DNA of 64,000 nt from an uncultured Actinomycetes bacterium (lineage in GTDB: Bacteria; Actinomycetota; Actinomycetes; Nanopelagicales; Nanopelagicaceae), in assembly GCA_903822425.1 (NCBI GenBank), contig CAIJOY010000044.1, positions 1 through 64,000 on the forward strand, in the 5' to 3' direction. The position numbers and the translations under genes were made by a program. Below the pieces are notes generated by a model, which was not told where the DNA came from, ran no database searches, and saw nothing but the letters and a program-made list of their open reading frames with translations. The number at the start of each line of letters is the position of its first letter. The stretch's first letter is position 1. Of this stretch, positions 35,347-43,984 are shown piece after piece.

Positions 35347-36648
35347 TCACACCTTCTCGCCCGTCTCGCCCGTCTCTCCCGTCTCCACTGTCTCAGGATC
35401 AAGGGCGTCGGCACGGGGATGCTTTTCTAAAAGTGCTTGAGTCAATATGGGGGCAACGATAGAAATTTGCCATGGGCGAGCACCTAAGGAAACAAGTGCG
35501 GCGCTGACATCGGCGGGAGTGTTCCAGCAGATACGCCGAAGAAAATCTGGAGTGAGTAAGTTTTCAGGGGGAATATTTAAGGCGATTGCTTGTTGGTCTA
35601 TGCCAAATCGAGCATGAGATAGATGTGCAAACTTAGTGGGGTACTTATCGCGCCAGATCTTAATGGGAGGCAACGAAGTATCTGAATCCAGACGAGTGGG
35701 TGGCCATACACTTTCATCCATTGCAACTCCAGCTGCAATAGCATCGAGCCAGAGCTGAGTATTTTCAAACCACCGCGCTCGCATACCGATCGGACGTAGA
35801 ACTTTCTCCATCTCTTTGCGATTGGTAGGTGCATGGACAGAGAGTTCCAAAATTGCTGCGTCGTTGAGTAACTTGCCTCCGGCTACATCACTCTCGCGTG
35901 CAAGATCATCGCGCACATGCCACAGCGTTTTAATAATCGCCAATTGTTTACGACTTTTAATTTTATGCATCCCAGAGGTTCTGCGCCAAGGGTCGATGCG
36001 TGGCGGCGGCGGTGGTGCTTGCAGGATTGATGCAAATTCTTCAAGAGCCCATTCTAGTTTTCCTTGGGCTTGCAAAGATTCTGCGATTTTCTCGCGAAGC
36101 TCTACCAACAGCTCCACATCCAAAGCAGCATACGTGAGCCATTCTTGTGGCATGGGGCGTGTAGACCAGTCCACAGCACTATGTTCTTTTGCCAATGCAA
36201 AACCGAGTTGTGTTTCAACCAATGGCCCCAGACCTACTCTAGGAAATCCTGCAATGCGCCCGCCCAACTCAGTATCAAAAAGACGTGTGGGATGGAGTCC
36301 AATATCGCGCAAGCAGGGCAAATCCTGAGTGCTGGCATGCAAAATAACTTCATCACTGCGCAGTAGATCATTGAGTTGTTTAAATAAGGGATGGGGATGT
36401 GCAAATGCAATGGGGTCGATGAGGTGAAGACCTCCGGCAGTTCGTTTGATTTGTATTAAATATGCACGAGGGTTGTATTTATATCCAGAGGCACGTTCTG
36501 CATCAATGGCGAAAGCACCCGTACCTTGACTCAATTGCGAGAGTGCTTCTTGGAGACCGCTTTCGGAATTGATCAGGTCAGGAGTTCCACCCAGCGGCTC
36601 TAAAAGTGGGGTAGCACGTACTTCTTCTGGTTCTGTGCTGGCATCCAT
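35347..36648 (-). CDS. Ribonuclease D-like 3'-5' exonuclease with HRDC domain
   Basis: The 433-residue protein has a DEDD-type exonuclease domain with FAIDAERASGYKY near residue 47, LHASTQDLPCLRDIGL near 103 and LTYAALDVELLVELREK near 172, which supply the four acidic residues. An HRDC domain follows near 225-300. This is the actinobacterial RNase D homologue for RNA 3'-end trimming. It follows the DUF3000 gene after three bases, a conserved pair. The C-terminus has a short Glu-Thr-Gly repeat from four 9-bp units. Confidence 0.9.
   Translation of the reverse strand: MDASTEPEEVRATPLLEPLGGTPDLINSESGLQEALSQLSQGTGAFAIDAERASGYKYNPRAYLIQIKRTAGGLHLIDPIAFAHPHPLFKQLNDLLRSDEVILHASTQDLPCLRDIGLHPTRLFDTELGGRIAGFPRVGLGPLVETQLGFALAKEHSAVDWSTRPMPQEWLTYAALDVELLVELREKIAESLQAQGKLEWALEEFASILQAPPPPPRIDPWRRTSGMHKIKSRKQLAIIKTLWHVRDDLARESDVAGGKLLNDAAILELSVHAPTNRKEMEKVLRPIGMRARWFENTQLWLDAIAAGVAMDESVWPPTRLDSDTSLPPIKIWRDKYPTKFAHLSHARFGIDQQAIALNIPPENLLTPDFLRRICWNTPADVSAALVSLGARPWQISIVAPILTQALLEKHPRADALDPETVETGETGETGEKV
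35357..35392. repeat. 9-bp tandem repeat at the end of the RNase D-like gene
   Basis: Four copies of a TCGCCCGTC-like unit, two identical and two diverged, encode consecutive Glu-Thr-Gly or Glu-Thr-Val triplets at the extreme C-terminus. In-frame slippage would lengthen or shorten the tail without a frameshift. Confidence 0.8.
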
Positions 36649-36651
36649 TAA

Positions 36652-37248
36652 TTACCGACGGGCTTGAGAGATCGATGTAATCGCAGAAACACCTTCTGGA
36701 ATTGGTGTTAAGCCTGCGATTTCAGATAACAAATTGCACCAGCCAGAAAGATGTGTGGTGAGTTGGGATGCAATTGATTCTGATTGTGAAAATATTGGTG
36801 TCCAGGATGCACGAATTTCGATTTCAGCCTCATTATTGCGAGGCGATAATTTTCCAAAAGATTCACTTGCTACACGAGTGACGGTGCCACTTGCGGCAGT
36901 TGTTTCACAGCCAGCAAGCGCCAATGCATCTTGCAACCATTTCCATCCAGCTTCGGGAAGCAATGGATCCTCTTGCATCATCGCATCTACATCGGCGCGT
37001 ACATATGTTACGCAGCGAAATTCTCCATCCCAAGTATCTTGACCGCCTGGTTCGTGCAAAAGGACAAAGCGTCCAGAAGCAATTTCATCTTCAGCATCGC
37101 CCAAAAGCCCATTGCTAACATCGGCTGTAATGGCAAATGCATAGGTGGCCAATTTTTGTGGAGCAGGGACTTCCTCAAGCAAGATTTCCACTCGAGGCTT
37201 AAATCCTTGCAGCGCTTGCACTACATCAGAAAACTCCAGCGCATCCAT
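36652..37248 (-). CDS. DUF3000 family protein
   Basis: A 198-residue member of the actinobacterial DUF3000 family, function unknown. Characteristic parts are VEILLEEVPAPQKLATYAFA near residue 19, SGRFVLLHEPGGQDTWDGEF near 59, VTYVRADVDAMMQEDPLLPE near 80 and ASGTVTRVASESFGKL near 118. It is soluble. It precedes the RNase D-like gene by three bases, as in most actinobacteria, which suggests a related role in RNA metabolism (inference from context only). Confidence 0.9.
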   Translation of the reverse strand: MDALEFSDVVQALQGFKPRVEILLEEVPAPQKLATYAFAITADVSNGLLGDAEDEIASGRFVLLHEPGGQDTWDGEFRCVTYVRADVDAMMQEDPLLPEAGWKWLQDALALAGCETTAASGTVTRVASESFGKLSPRNNEAEIEIRASWTPIFSQSESIASQLTTHLSGWCNLLSEIAGLTPIPEGVSAITSISQARR

Positions 37249-37254
37249 TACTCA

Positions 37255-37260
37255 AATGTA
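37255..37260 (-). promoter_or_regulatory. Predicted -10 element of the DUF3000-RNase D operon, leaderless
   Basis: TACATT on the minus strand ends six bases before the ATG at 37248. Inference. Confidence 0.48.
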
Positions 37261-37296
37261 AAGAATGAAATTGTCCAATAGTGGGAGGCGGGGCGG

Positions 37297-37302
37297 TAAC
37301 CT
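37297..37302 (+). promoter_or_regulatory. Predicted -10 element of the DMT transporter gene, leaderless
   Basis: TAACCT ends seven bases before the ATG at 37310. It supports this ATG over the in-frame upstream start at 37265. Inference. Confidence 0.5.
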
Positions 37303-37309
37303 AGCCCAC

Positions 37310-38149
37310 ATGGCTATCTTGTTTGCGATTTTCTCCAGCTTGCTCTGGGGGAGCGCTGATTTTCAAGGTGGGCGCTTGGCGAAATCTCATCCGGCAATCG
37401 CTGTGGCTGGTGCATCACAAGCAATGGGACTTGCCTGTGGAGTAATTCTGGTGAGTTTCACTGGTGCATGGAGAGTTCCTGGTTTCGGTTTACATGGTTA
37501 TATCTTTTCTGGAATTCTTGCAGGGCTTGCTGGTTATGGCGGACTCATCTGTTTATATGCAGGGTTGGCAACAGGCAAGATGGGAGTTGTCTCACCAATA
37601 AGTTCGTTAAGTTCGGTAATACCCGTAACGATCGCACTCGTTGGTGGAGAAATTCTTTCTGGTTTGCAAGGTTTAGGTATTGCAACGGCCGTATTAGGTG
37701 CTTTCTGTGCAAGTGGGCCTGAACTTTCTCGAGGCATTTCTATGCGGCCCGTTGTGTTAGCCACCGGAGCCGCCCTCGGATTTGGCACTGCCTTGACTTT
37801 TATGGCTCGTGGCTCCGTAACCAGCGCCGTGATGACCATGGTTACCATGCGTATGACGACTTTCTTGGTTTCGGGAATCATCGCACTCAAAGTAGGAAAT
37901 CTCGGAGGATTTGCTCGCAAAGATTTATCAATGTTGCTTTTTATTGGTGCTGCTGATTTTTTCGCGAACGTTCTTGTGGGAGTTGCATCAAAGATTGGCC
38001 CGGTATCTGTCGTGATGGTCCTTGGCTCTCTTTTCCCAATTATGACTGCAGTTTTAGCGTTTAAAATTCTTCATGAACGTCTACATCCTGTGCAATATGT
38101 AGGGATTGTTTTAGCAATTGGTGGAGTTGCCCTTCTATCGGTTAGCTAA
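37310..38149 (+). CDS. DMT (EamA) superfamily transporter
   Basis: A 279-residue protein with about ten membrane spans in two EamA-like halves, starting MAILFAIFSSLLWGSADFQGG. The second half ends FKILHERLHPVQYVGIVLAIGG, a typical EamA motif. Substrates of this drug/metabolite superfamily range from amino acids to nucleotides and cannot be told here. It is divergent from the DUF3000 gene and nearly touches the convergent RibD-like gene, four bases apart, without a terminator. Confidence 0.87.
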   Translation: MAILFAIFSSLLWGSADFQGGRLAKSHPAIAVAGASQAMGLACGVILVSFTGAWRVPGFGLHGYIFSGILAGLAGYGGLICLYAGLATGKMGVVSPISSLSSVIPVTIALVGGEILSGLQGLGIATAVLGAFCASGPELSRGISMRPVVLATGAALGFGTALTFMARGSVTSAVMTMVTMRMTTFLVSGIIALKVGNLGGFARKDLSMLLFIGAADFFANVLVGVASKIGPVSVVMVLGSLFPIMTAVLAFKILHERLHPVQYVGIVLAIGGVALLSVS

Positions 38150-38153
38150 AGCA

Positions 38154-38642
38154 TTATCTGCATTCATAGAAGATGGTGTCAGATTCGCTACTTTTTTCGA
38201 TGTGTGAAAAGTGGCTGAGCAACTGTTCTAATTGCACGAGATTTTCACCACCCACTACTTCGGTGACACTGAGAGATAACTCATCGATGAGACCTTGAGT
38301 GAGAAGTTCAGAGATGAAGGCAATGCCACCCTCAACAGCAATAGTGCTACCAAATTCGCTCCGGGCTTTTTCGATTGCTTCAGAAGGATGCATATTCCAC
38401 CAATGTGCGCGTGGATTTGTGAGCAATAAATCAGGTGAAGTATGTGAAACAATAATGAGATCGACGGGTGTTTTTGCATATCGTTCATGTCTTGCCGTAT
38501 TACCGCCAATAACGATGCAGTCTGCATTTCGGCGCTGAGACAGGAAACGCACTCGATCCTCAGGAGAGGAAATTGCCTCTGATGTAGCGCCTTTGGTGGT
38601 TGAACCATCGGCGCCAAGAACGAGTGATGCTCTAACAGCCAT
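38154..38642 (-). CDS. RibD C-terminal/dihydrofolate reductase-like reductase domain protein
   Basis: The 162-residue protein matches the reductase half of RibD: N-terminal VRASLVLGADGSTT, then FLSQRRNADCIVIGGNTARHE near residue 33, IAVEGGIAFISELLTQGLIDELSLS near 100. RibD reductases act on the riboflavin precursor with NADPH; short stand-alone members often have other or unknown roles. The protein is shorter than usual by some tens of residues. A leaderless start is suggested by TATCTT six bases upstream. Confidence 0.75.
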   Translation of the reverse strand: MAVRASLVLGADGSTTKGATSEAISSPEDRVRFLSQRRNADCIVIGGNTARHERYAKTPVDLIIVSHTSPDLLLTNPRAHWWNMHPSEAIEKARSEFGSTIAVEGGIAFISELLTQGLIDELSLSVTEVVGGENLVQLEQLLSHFSHIEKSSESDTIFYECR

Positions 38643-38648
38643 GAGGCA

Positions 38649-38654
38649 AAGATA
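38649..38654 (-). promoter_or_regulatory. Predicted -10 element of the RibD-like gene, leaderless
   Basis: TATCTT on the minus strand ends six bases before the ATG at 38642. Inference. Confidence 0.48.
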
Positions 38655-38761
38655 GCGATAGCAGTTGCTGCGCCCACAGCCTGCGGCGTAAAAGCGTGAA
38701 TTGGAGCCAATTCACAGGCTTTAAGCGTGTAGATAGGTTGAGTCTCAGGGTCCACCCCCGT

Positions 38762-38767
38762 TAGCCT
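38762..38767 (+). promoter_or_regulatory. Predicted -10 element of the NlpC/P60 gene, leaderless
   Basis: TAGCCT ends six bases before the ATG. Inference. Confidence 0.55.
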
Positions 38768-38773
38768 TTCGAA

Positions 38774-39793
38774 ATGAATTCGCGCACAAAAATTGCCTGG
38801 GTGCTGAGCATGGGCGCTTTCCTAGCCCCGTTAGCCCTTTCCCAACCCATGGCACATGCTGCGCAGACTTTGGAAGATGTACAAATCAGAGTTCAAGTGT
38901 TGCAAGAAGATGCTGCCGCAGCAGCTGAAGGGGCACAAAGTGCGAAAGTAGAATTGGTGCAACTCAACAGAACTCTCACTGGAATCAAACAAGAAGCCGC
39001 TGTTCAAGGGCAAACCGTTGAAACGTTGCGTAAATCTTTGGGTGCTATCGCTTTGGAACAATACAGATCCGGTGGGATGAGTCAGAGCTTGGAGCTTCTT
39101 TTCTCATCAGACCCTACTTTGTACTTGTCGGCTGCTGGCTCTTTGGAAGCGTTAACTCGTGGTAAATCCCTTCAGCTGCGCAAATTTTCTGCGGCTCAGC
39201 AGCGACTGAATGCAACCACAATGACGGTAAATGACAAAGTGGCTCAAGTGGCCGCAACGCAAGCGCGTTTGAGCACTCAGCTGGCGCAAGCCCAAGCAAA
39301 ATTGAAAGAAGCTGAGGTTCTTCTTGCAAAACTCAAAAAAGCTGATCGCGAAAGATTAGCAAAATTGGCACTTGCTAGAGAAAATGCTGATCAAAAATCT
39401 TCTTTAGCACTTGCCAAAAAGGCCAGTGGGATTTCCGGCCGTGCAGGAATTGCACTTAAATTTGCTCTCAAACAAATTGGAGATATTTACGTCTTTGGTG
39501 GGGCCGGAATGACGTATTGGGACTGTTCGGGATTAACGATGCGTGCACTGCAAGCAACGGGAATTTCCTTGCCACACTCGGCTGCCGCTCAGGCGCATTA
39601 TGGAAAGTATGTGGCACTGAATGCTCTTAAAGCAGGGGACCTTGTCTTTTTTGGTTCGCCAATTTCGCATGTGGGTATTTACATGGGCAACCATCGAATG
39701 GTGCATGCCCCACATACTGGGGCACGGGTAAAAGTTGTTGCCTTTGGTTCAAGTTTGGGCTCTAAAAGATTAGTCGCAGCAAGACGATTCTAG
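38774..39793 (+). CDS. Secreted NlpC/P60 family peptidoglycan endopeptidase with coiled coil
   Basis: The 339-residue protein has a signal peptide (basic start, then WVLSMGAFLAPLALSQPMAHA), a long coiled coil from about residue 30 to 215, and a C-terminal NlpC/P60 domain. The catalytic Cys is in YWDCSGLTMRAL near residue 253, the His in SHVGIYMG near 303. It resembles the RipA/RipC hydrolases that cut cell-wall peptides during actinobacterial division; the coiled coil would bind a partner such as FtsX (family inference). The PimB-like gene follows immediately. Confidence 0.92.
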   Translation: MNSRTKIAWVLSMGAFLAPLALSQPMAHAAQTLEDVQIRVQVLQEDAAAAAEGAQSAKVELVQLNRTLTGIKQEAAVQGQTVETLRKSLGAIALEQYRSGGMSQSLELLFSSDPTLYLSAAGSLEALTRGKSLQLRKFSAAQQRLNATTMTVNDKVAQVAATQARLSTQLAQAQAKLKEAEVLLAKLKKADRERLAKLALARENADQKSSLALAKKASGISGRAGIALKFALKQIGDIYVFGGAGMTYWDCSGLTMRALQATGISLPHSAAAQAHYGKYVALNALKAGDLVFFGSPISHVGIYMGNHRMVHAPHTGARVKVVAFGSSLGSKRLVAARRF

Positions 39794-40933
39794 ATGGAGA
39801 AAATCCTTTTCGTCACAAATGATTTTGGCCCGCGGGCTGGTGGCATAGAAACTTTGCTTATTGGTTTTATCGAGCATCTGCCAAAGAACCGCGTCGTTGT
39901 TTACACCTCCAGCCAAGGAGATACCTCTGATTACGATGCGCAATGGATGAAAAATTTCGGAGTTCGAGTTGTCCGCGACAAGGCAAAAATTCTCCTACCG
40001 ACCCCACGAGTGGCACGCGCTGTGGCGCATTTAGCCCAATCATGTGGCGCAACCGTTGCTTGTTTTGGCACAGCCGCCCCGCTAGGAATTCTGGCCAAAA
40101 CATTACGAAAAGCCGGAGTTAAAAGGATTGTGGCATTGACGATGGGCCATGAAGTCTGGTGGGTGAAAGTGCCGCCATTTTCGTGGGCTATCCGATATAT
40201 CGGTAATTCGGTCGACGCGCTTACTTATCTGGCTGATTTCACCCGTGTAGCAATCTCTCAAGGCTTATCCAAGCAAGCAGCTGATGCAATGGTAAAGATT
40301 GCTCCGGGGATCGACACAGCGCACTTCAATACAGATGTAGATTCCAAAAAATTACGCGCAGAGTTAACCCTTACTGACAAAGCAGTAATTGTTTCTGTTG
40401 GACGCCTTGTTCATCGCAAAGGCCAAGATAAGTTGGTGGCTGCCTTGCCACAGATTCTTGCCGCAATTCCTAATGCTCACCTGCTGCTGGTGGGACAGGG
40501 CCCGCATCGCGAGCAATTGGAATCAATCGCTGCTAAGTGCGAGGTTACGGATTCAATTACTTTTGCTGGTCGTGTCCCTTATGAACGATTGCCAGAATAT
40601 ATTCGCGTAGGCGATATTTTTGCAATGCCTTCGCGAGATCGTCTTTTTGGCCTAGAAGTTGAAGGTTTAGGAATCGTTTATCTTGAAGCAAGCGCGTGTG
40701 GACTGCCAGTTGTTGTTGGCAATTCTGGTGGCGCACCCGATGCGCTTGTTCCAAATATTACTGGAATTTTAGTAGACGGTACCAACATTGATGAAATAGC
40801 ACAGGCGTGTATCGCACTTCTTGCAGATCTTGATCGTGCTGCTGCCATGGGAGCAGCGGGCAAGCAGTGGATACACGATGCATGGTCTTGGTCGTACTGG
40901 TCTGGTGAATTTGAGAGAGTCTTGCAAATCTAA
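39794..40933 (+). CDS. GT4 glycosyltransferase, PimB-like phosphatidylinositol monomannoside mannosyltransferase
   Basis: A 379-residue GT-B family 4 enzyme starting ILFVTNDFGPRAGGIETLL, with SVGRLVHRKGQDKLVAALP near residue 201 and the donor-binding EVEGLGIVYLEASACGLPVVVG near 294. It most resembles PimB, which adds the second mannose to phosphatidylinositol mannosides from GDP-mannose at the inner membrane face. It directly follows the NlpC/P60 gene with no gap, so both envelope genes are co-transcribed. It overlaps the convergent response regulator gene by four bases. Other GDP-sugar transfers are possible. Confidence 0.82.
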   Translation: MEKILFVTNDFGPRAGGIETLLIGFIEHLPKNRVVVYTSSQGDTSDYDAQWMKNFGVRVVRDKAKILLPTPRVARAVAHLAQSCGATVACFGTAAPLGILAKTLRKAGVKRIVALTMGHEVWWVKVPPFSWAIRYIGNSVDALTYLADFTRVAISQGLSKQAADAMVKIAPGIDTAHFNTDVDSKKLRAELTLTDKAVIVSVGRLVHRKGQDKLVAALPQILAAIPNAHLLLVGQGPHREQLESIAAKCEVTDSITFAGRVPYERLPEYIRVGDIFAMPSRDRLFGLEVEGLGIVYLEASACGLPVVVGNSGGAPDALVPNITGILVDGTNIDEIAQACIALLADLDRAAAMGAAGKQWIHDAWSWSYWSGEFERVLQI

Positions 40934-41553
40934 ATAATGAGTGAATGTTTTATGGCAACAACTACTGCTTCAGTGCGCTTGGAAACACGGAGCTTTCTGT
41001 AAATCGCAGATAAATGTGTCTTGACCGTGGCCTCTGAAATAAAGAGCTCACGAGCTATTTGCGATGCATTAAATCCTGTAGGCAGAAGTGAAAGTACTTG
41101 CATTTCACGCGCGGTTAGTCCGAAACCTACTTTCTTTCTTGAAATTGCGGCACTTAACCCACGTGCTATAAAACTAGCTGGTGAGATAAAAGAGTGCGAT
41201 AGAGCGGCAATCACTTCAGTCAGTGGGGCGCTTTTTAGAACGTAGGCACTTGCACCGGCTTGCAAACAGGCAAGTAAATGCGCATCATCATCACTCAGAG
41301 TCAAGACGACGATTGCAATCGTTGAGGAAATCCCACGAGCCCAAGTGATAATTTCGAGACCACTGCCATCGGGCAAATTCAGGTCGACAATGATTGCTGT
41401 GGGACTTTTATGAGCGATTTGTGCGAAAGCCTCACTCTTGGATGCGGCTTCACCCACGACGTTAAATCCGGCGTTGCTGAGGGCGCTGGAGAGCCCCGCA
41501 CGGACAACTTGGTGGTCATCAACAATGAGGACAGAAATTTTGGAGTTATCCAT
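40930..41553 (-). CDS. NarL/LuxR family two-component response regulator
   Basis: The 207-residue protein has an N-terminal receiver domain (ISVLIVDDHQVVRAGLSSAL; phospho-acceptor Asp in TAIIVDLNLPDGSG near residue 56) and a C-terminal LuxR helix-turn-helix (LTAREMQVLSLLPTGFNASQ near 146, then ATVKTHLSAIYRKL). It overlaps the histidine kinase gene by eight bases and is clearly its partner. Targets are unknown; it is last in a unit with fadD and the kinase. The receiver has the conserved DD pair and Lys near 106. Confidence 0.92.
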   Translation of the reverse strand: MDNSKISVLIVDDHQVVRAGLSSALSNAGFNVVGEAASKSEAFAQIAHKSPTAIIVDLNLPDGSGLEIITWARGISSTIAIVVLTLSDDDAHLLACLQAGASAYVLKSAPLTEVIAALSHSFISPASFIARGLSAAISRKKVGFGLTAREMQVLSLLPTGFNASQIARELFISEATVKTHLSAIYRKLRVSKRTEAVVVAIKHSLII

Positions 41554-42133
41554 GACGCGGGATCTGAATAATTATAGATGTGCCCATGGAATCAGAATTC
41601 ATGGCAAAAGCTGCCCCTAGATTTGTGCAACGCTCTTGAATCCCGAGTATTCCATAACGAGATCGTACGGATTGAGCACCACCTACACCGTCATCGCTCA
41701 TGGAGAGAAAAAGGGAATCGTTCTTCTCCCAAATGTGCAATTTTACATGCGATGCTGCTGAGTGCTCGACAGTATTTCTTAATAGTTCGCCAACAATTTT
41801 TAAAAGCTGATACTGCACCTCTGGTAAAAGAGGCGTGAGATTTTCCGCAAGATCTAGATCAACCAGATAGCCCTCACACAACTCACTGACCAGGATTTTA
41901 ATGTGAACAGATAATTTTGAGGATTCGGATTGACGCAGTTGAAAAATTTCTGCACGTACTTTTTCGATGAGTTCCGTAATGTTAAACCTCAGCGTACGAA
42001 GTTGAATGCGTGTCGTTATCGGGGTATCGGGGGCAGATAAAATCAGGTCAAGGCTGTAGCCCACACCGACAAGATCTTGAGCTATTCCATCGTGTAGCTC
42101 TTGTGCGACTTGGATGCGCTCAGAGCTCGTCAT
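41546..42133 (-). CDS. Minimal cytosolic histidine kinase (HisKA_3 type)
   Basis: The 195-residue protein consists only of the dimerisation and phospho-acceptor helix (ERIQVAQELHDGIAQDLVGVG, phospho-His near residue 14) and a HATPase domain (GELLRNTVEHSAASHVKL near 115, DDGVGG near 147, RYGILGIQERC near 161). It has no membrane span and no sensor domain, which is unusual; family members normally carry 150 residues or more upstream. The ATG follows GAGCGAGGA, ten bases after the fadD stop. The signal must come from another protein or the cytosol. Confidence 0.88.
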   Translation of the reverse strand: MTSSERIQVAQELHDGIAQDLVGVGYSLDLILSAPDTPITTRIQLRTLRFNITELIEKVRAEIFQLRQSESSKLSVHIKILVSELCEGYLVDLDLAENLTPLLPEVQYQLLKIVGELLRNTVEHSAASHVKLHIWEKNDSLFLSMSDDGVGGAQSVRSRYGILGIQERCTNLGAAFAMNSDSMGTSIIIQIPRHG

Positions 42134-42142
42134 TTCCTCGCT

Positions 42143-43930
42143 CTAGTTGTAGAGCGCCTCAATCTCTGCTGCAAATTCTTTAGCTACTACATGCCTCTTG
42201 ATTGAAAGTTTTGCAGTGAGCTGGCCACCGGCAATTGACCAATCAGTTGGCAAGATGCTGAATTTACGAATCGATTCTGCTTTGCTGACCGCCTTGTTGG
42301 CTTCATCAACGCCAGTCTGGATGACTGCTAGCAAATCTGGATCATTGGTGAGTTGGGCAATTGTTGCTCCGTCTTTCTTATTAATGGCAATCCAAGATTT
42401 GAGTGCATCACCATCGACGGTAACAAGAGCTGCGATAAAGGGTTTGTTATCTCCAACCACCATGCATTGGCTCACTAGTGGATGTGCTCGCAGGCGATCC
42501 TCCAAAACTGCTGGCGCAACATTTTTACCACCAGATGTAACTATTAATTCTTTTTTGCGGCCAACGATGTAAAGGAAACCTTCATCATCAATTCGGCCCA
42601 AATCCCCAGACTTAAACCAACGATCATCTGTAAATACTTCCGTATTGGCCGCGTCGTTTTGCCAGTACCCACGCATCACGATCGGTCCTTTGATAAGGAC
42701 TTCGCCATCATCGGCAATTTTTACCGATGTACCAGGGATTGGGCGGCCGACAGATCCCACTCGATGATCAGTGGTGAGGTTGAGAGTGGCGCCAGCAGTA
42801 GTTTCTGTTAATCCGTAGCCTTCAAGAATTCGTACTCCAGCACCTCTGTAAAAGTGCCCTAAGCGCTCACCTAGGGGAGCGCCACCAGAAATAGCTGCCT
42901 CAACTCTTCCGCCCATCCCCGTGCGAATTTTAGAAAATACTAATTTATCAAAAAGGGCATGTTTGATTTTAAGGATGAGAGGAATGCGAGATTTATCCAT
43001 AGCTTGGCTGTATGCAATCGCCACTGCTGCAGCTTTCCTAAAGATCTCACCTTTTCCGCCGGCTTCTGCACGGGCTTCGGCACCGTTGTAAATTTTTTCA
43101 AATATTCGTGGAACAGCCAAGACGAAAGTAGGTTTAAAGGACGCTAAGTCAACTGGCAAGCGACCTGCCGGGTCAGAACAATGAGCCATGTGTAAACCGG
43201 CATGTATCGCACCAATTTGAACCATGCGACCAAAGACATGAGCGACGGGGAGAAATAGAAGGGTAGATCCACCAGGTTTTAGGAAAAGATCACTTGCACC
43301 TTGAACCACATTCCCGCACTCGGATAAGAAGTTTCCATGAGTTAATTGCACTCCTTTTGGCTTTCCTGTTGTTCCAGAAGTGTAAATAAGTGTTGCCAAT
43401 GTGTCTGGCAGCAGCGAGTTTCTGCGGCGATCAATCTCATCATCGGAAATGTGTGCACCAGTGGTTGCCAAGACATGGAGCACATCTTCGGTCATGGTCC
43501 AGACATGCTTAGTTGTTGTAGGCAATATAGGTGTTGCAAGATCACGGTGTGCTGGAGTTTCAACGACAAGACCTACCGCACCTGAATCACTTAAAATCCA
43601 CTGCACCTGTTCGGCTGATGAAGTGTCGTAAATCGGGACGACACAGCCGCCAGCAAACCAGATAGCAAAGTCCAAAATGGTCCATTCATACCGAGTACGC
43701 GCCATGATTGCTACGCGATCGCCCATTTGAATTCCGGCAGCAATCAATCCTTTTGCGCTAGCACGAACTTCAGATTCAAACTCTCGAGCCGTAACGGATT
43801 GCCATCCATCACCCAGAGGACGAGAAAGCATGATGCGTTCTGGTTCAAACCATGCTCTCTCCGTGATCAAGTTCGTGAGATTTCCGGCAGTTGCCGCTGG
43901 AACAAGGGCAGGTATGGTCACTTCGTTCAT
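42143..43930 (-). CDS. fadD: Long-chain fatty acid-CoA ligase
   Basis: The 595-residue AMP-forming enzyme activates fatty acids with ATP and CoA. Motifs: the P-loop-like LIYTSGTTGKPKGVQLTHGN near residue 180, ILEGYGLTETTAGATLNL near 365 and the hinge FKSGDLGRIDDEGFLYIVGRKKELIV near 437. It resembles the FAA1/FACL group (AMP-binding, long form). It is first in the unit with the histidine kinase and response regulator. The divergent SRPBCC-glucokinase pair is a conserved actinobacterial neighbour. Confidence 0.94.
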   Translation of the reverse strand: MNEVTIPALVPAATAGNLTNLITERAWFEPERIMLSRPLGDGWQSVTAREFESEVRASAKGLIAAGIQMGDRVAIMARTRYEWTILDFAIWFAGGCVVPIYDTSSAEQVQWILSDSGAVGLVVETPAHRDLATPILPTTTKHVWTMTEDVLHVLATTGAHISDDEIDRRRNSLLPDTLATLIYTSGTTGKPKGVQLTHGNFLSECGNVVQGASDLFLKPGGSTLLFLPVAHVFGRMVQIGAIHAGLHMAHCSDPAGRLPVDLASFKPTFVLAVPRIFEKIYNGAEARAEAGGKGEIFRKAAAVAIAYSQAMDKSRIPLILKIKHALFDKLVFSKIRTGMGGRVEAAISGGAPLGERLGHFYRGAGVRILEGYGLTETTAGATLNLTTDHRVGSVGRPIPGTSVKIADDGEVLIKGPIVMRGYWQNDAANTEVFTDDRWFKSGDLGRIDDEGFLYIVGRKKELIVTSGGKNVAPAVLEDRLRAHPLVSQCMVVGDNKPFIAALVTVDGDALKSWIAINKKDGATIAQLTNDPDLLAVIQTGVDEANKAVSKAESIRKFSILPTDWSIAGGQLTAKLSIKRHVVAKEFAAEIEALYN

Positions 43931-43937
43931 GGAGCTA

Positions 43938-43943
43938 ACGCTA
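43938..43943 (-). promoter_or_regulatory. Predicted -10 element of the fadD unit, leaderless
   Basis: TAGCGT on the minus strand ends seven bases before the fadD ATG. Inference. Confidence 0.45.
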
Positions 43944-43972
43944 GCGCGTGTTCTGCGTAAAGGGGAAGGGGG

Positions 43973-43978
43973 TAACCT
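43973..43978 (+). promoter_or_regulatory. Predicted -10 element of the SRPBCC-glucokinase operon, leaderless
   Basis: TAACCT ends six bases before the ATG at 43985. Inference. Confidence 0.55.
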
Positions 43979-43984
43979 TTCTCC

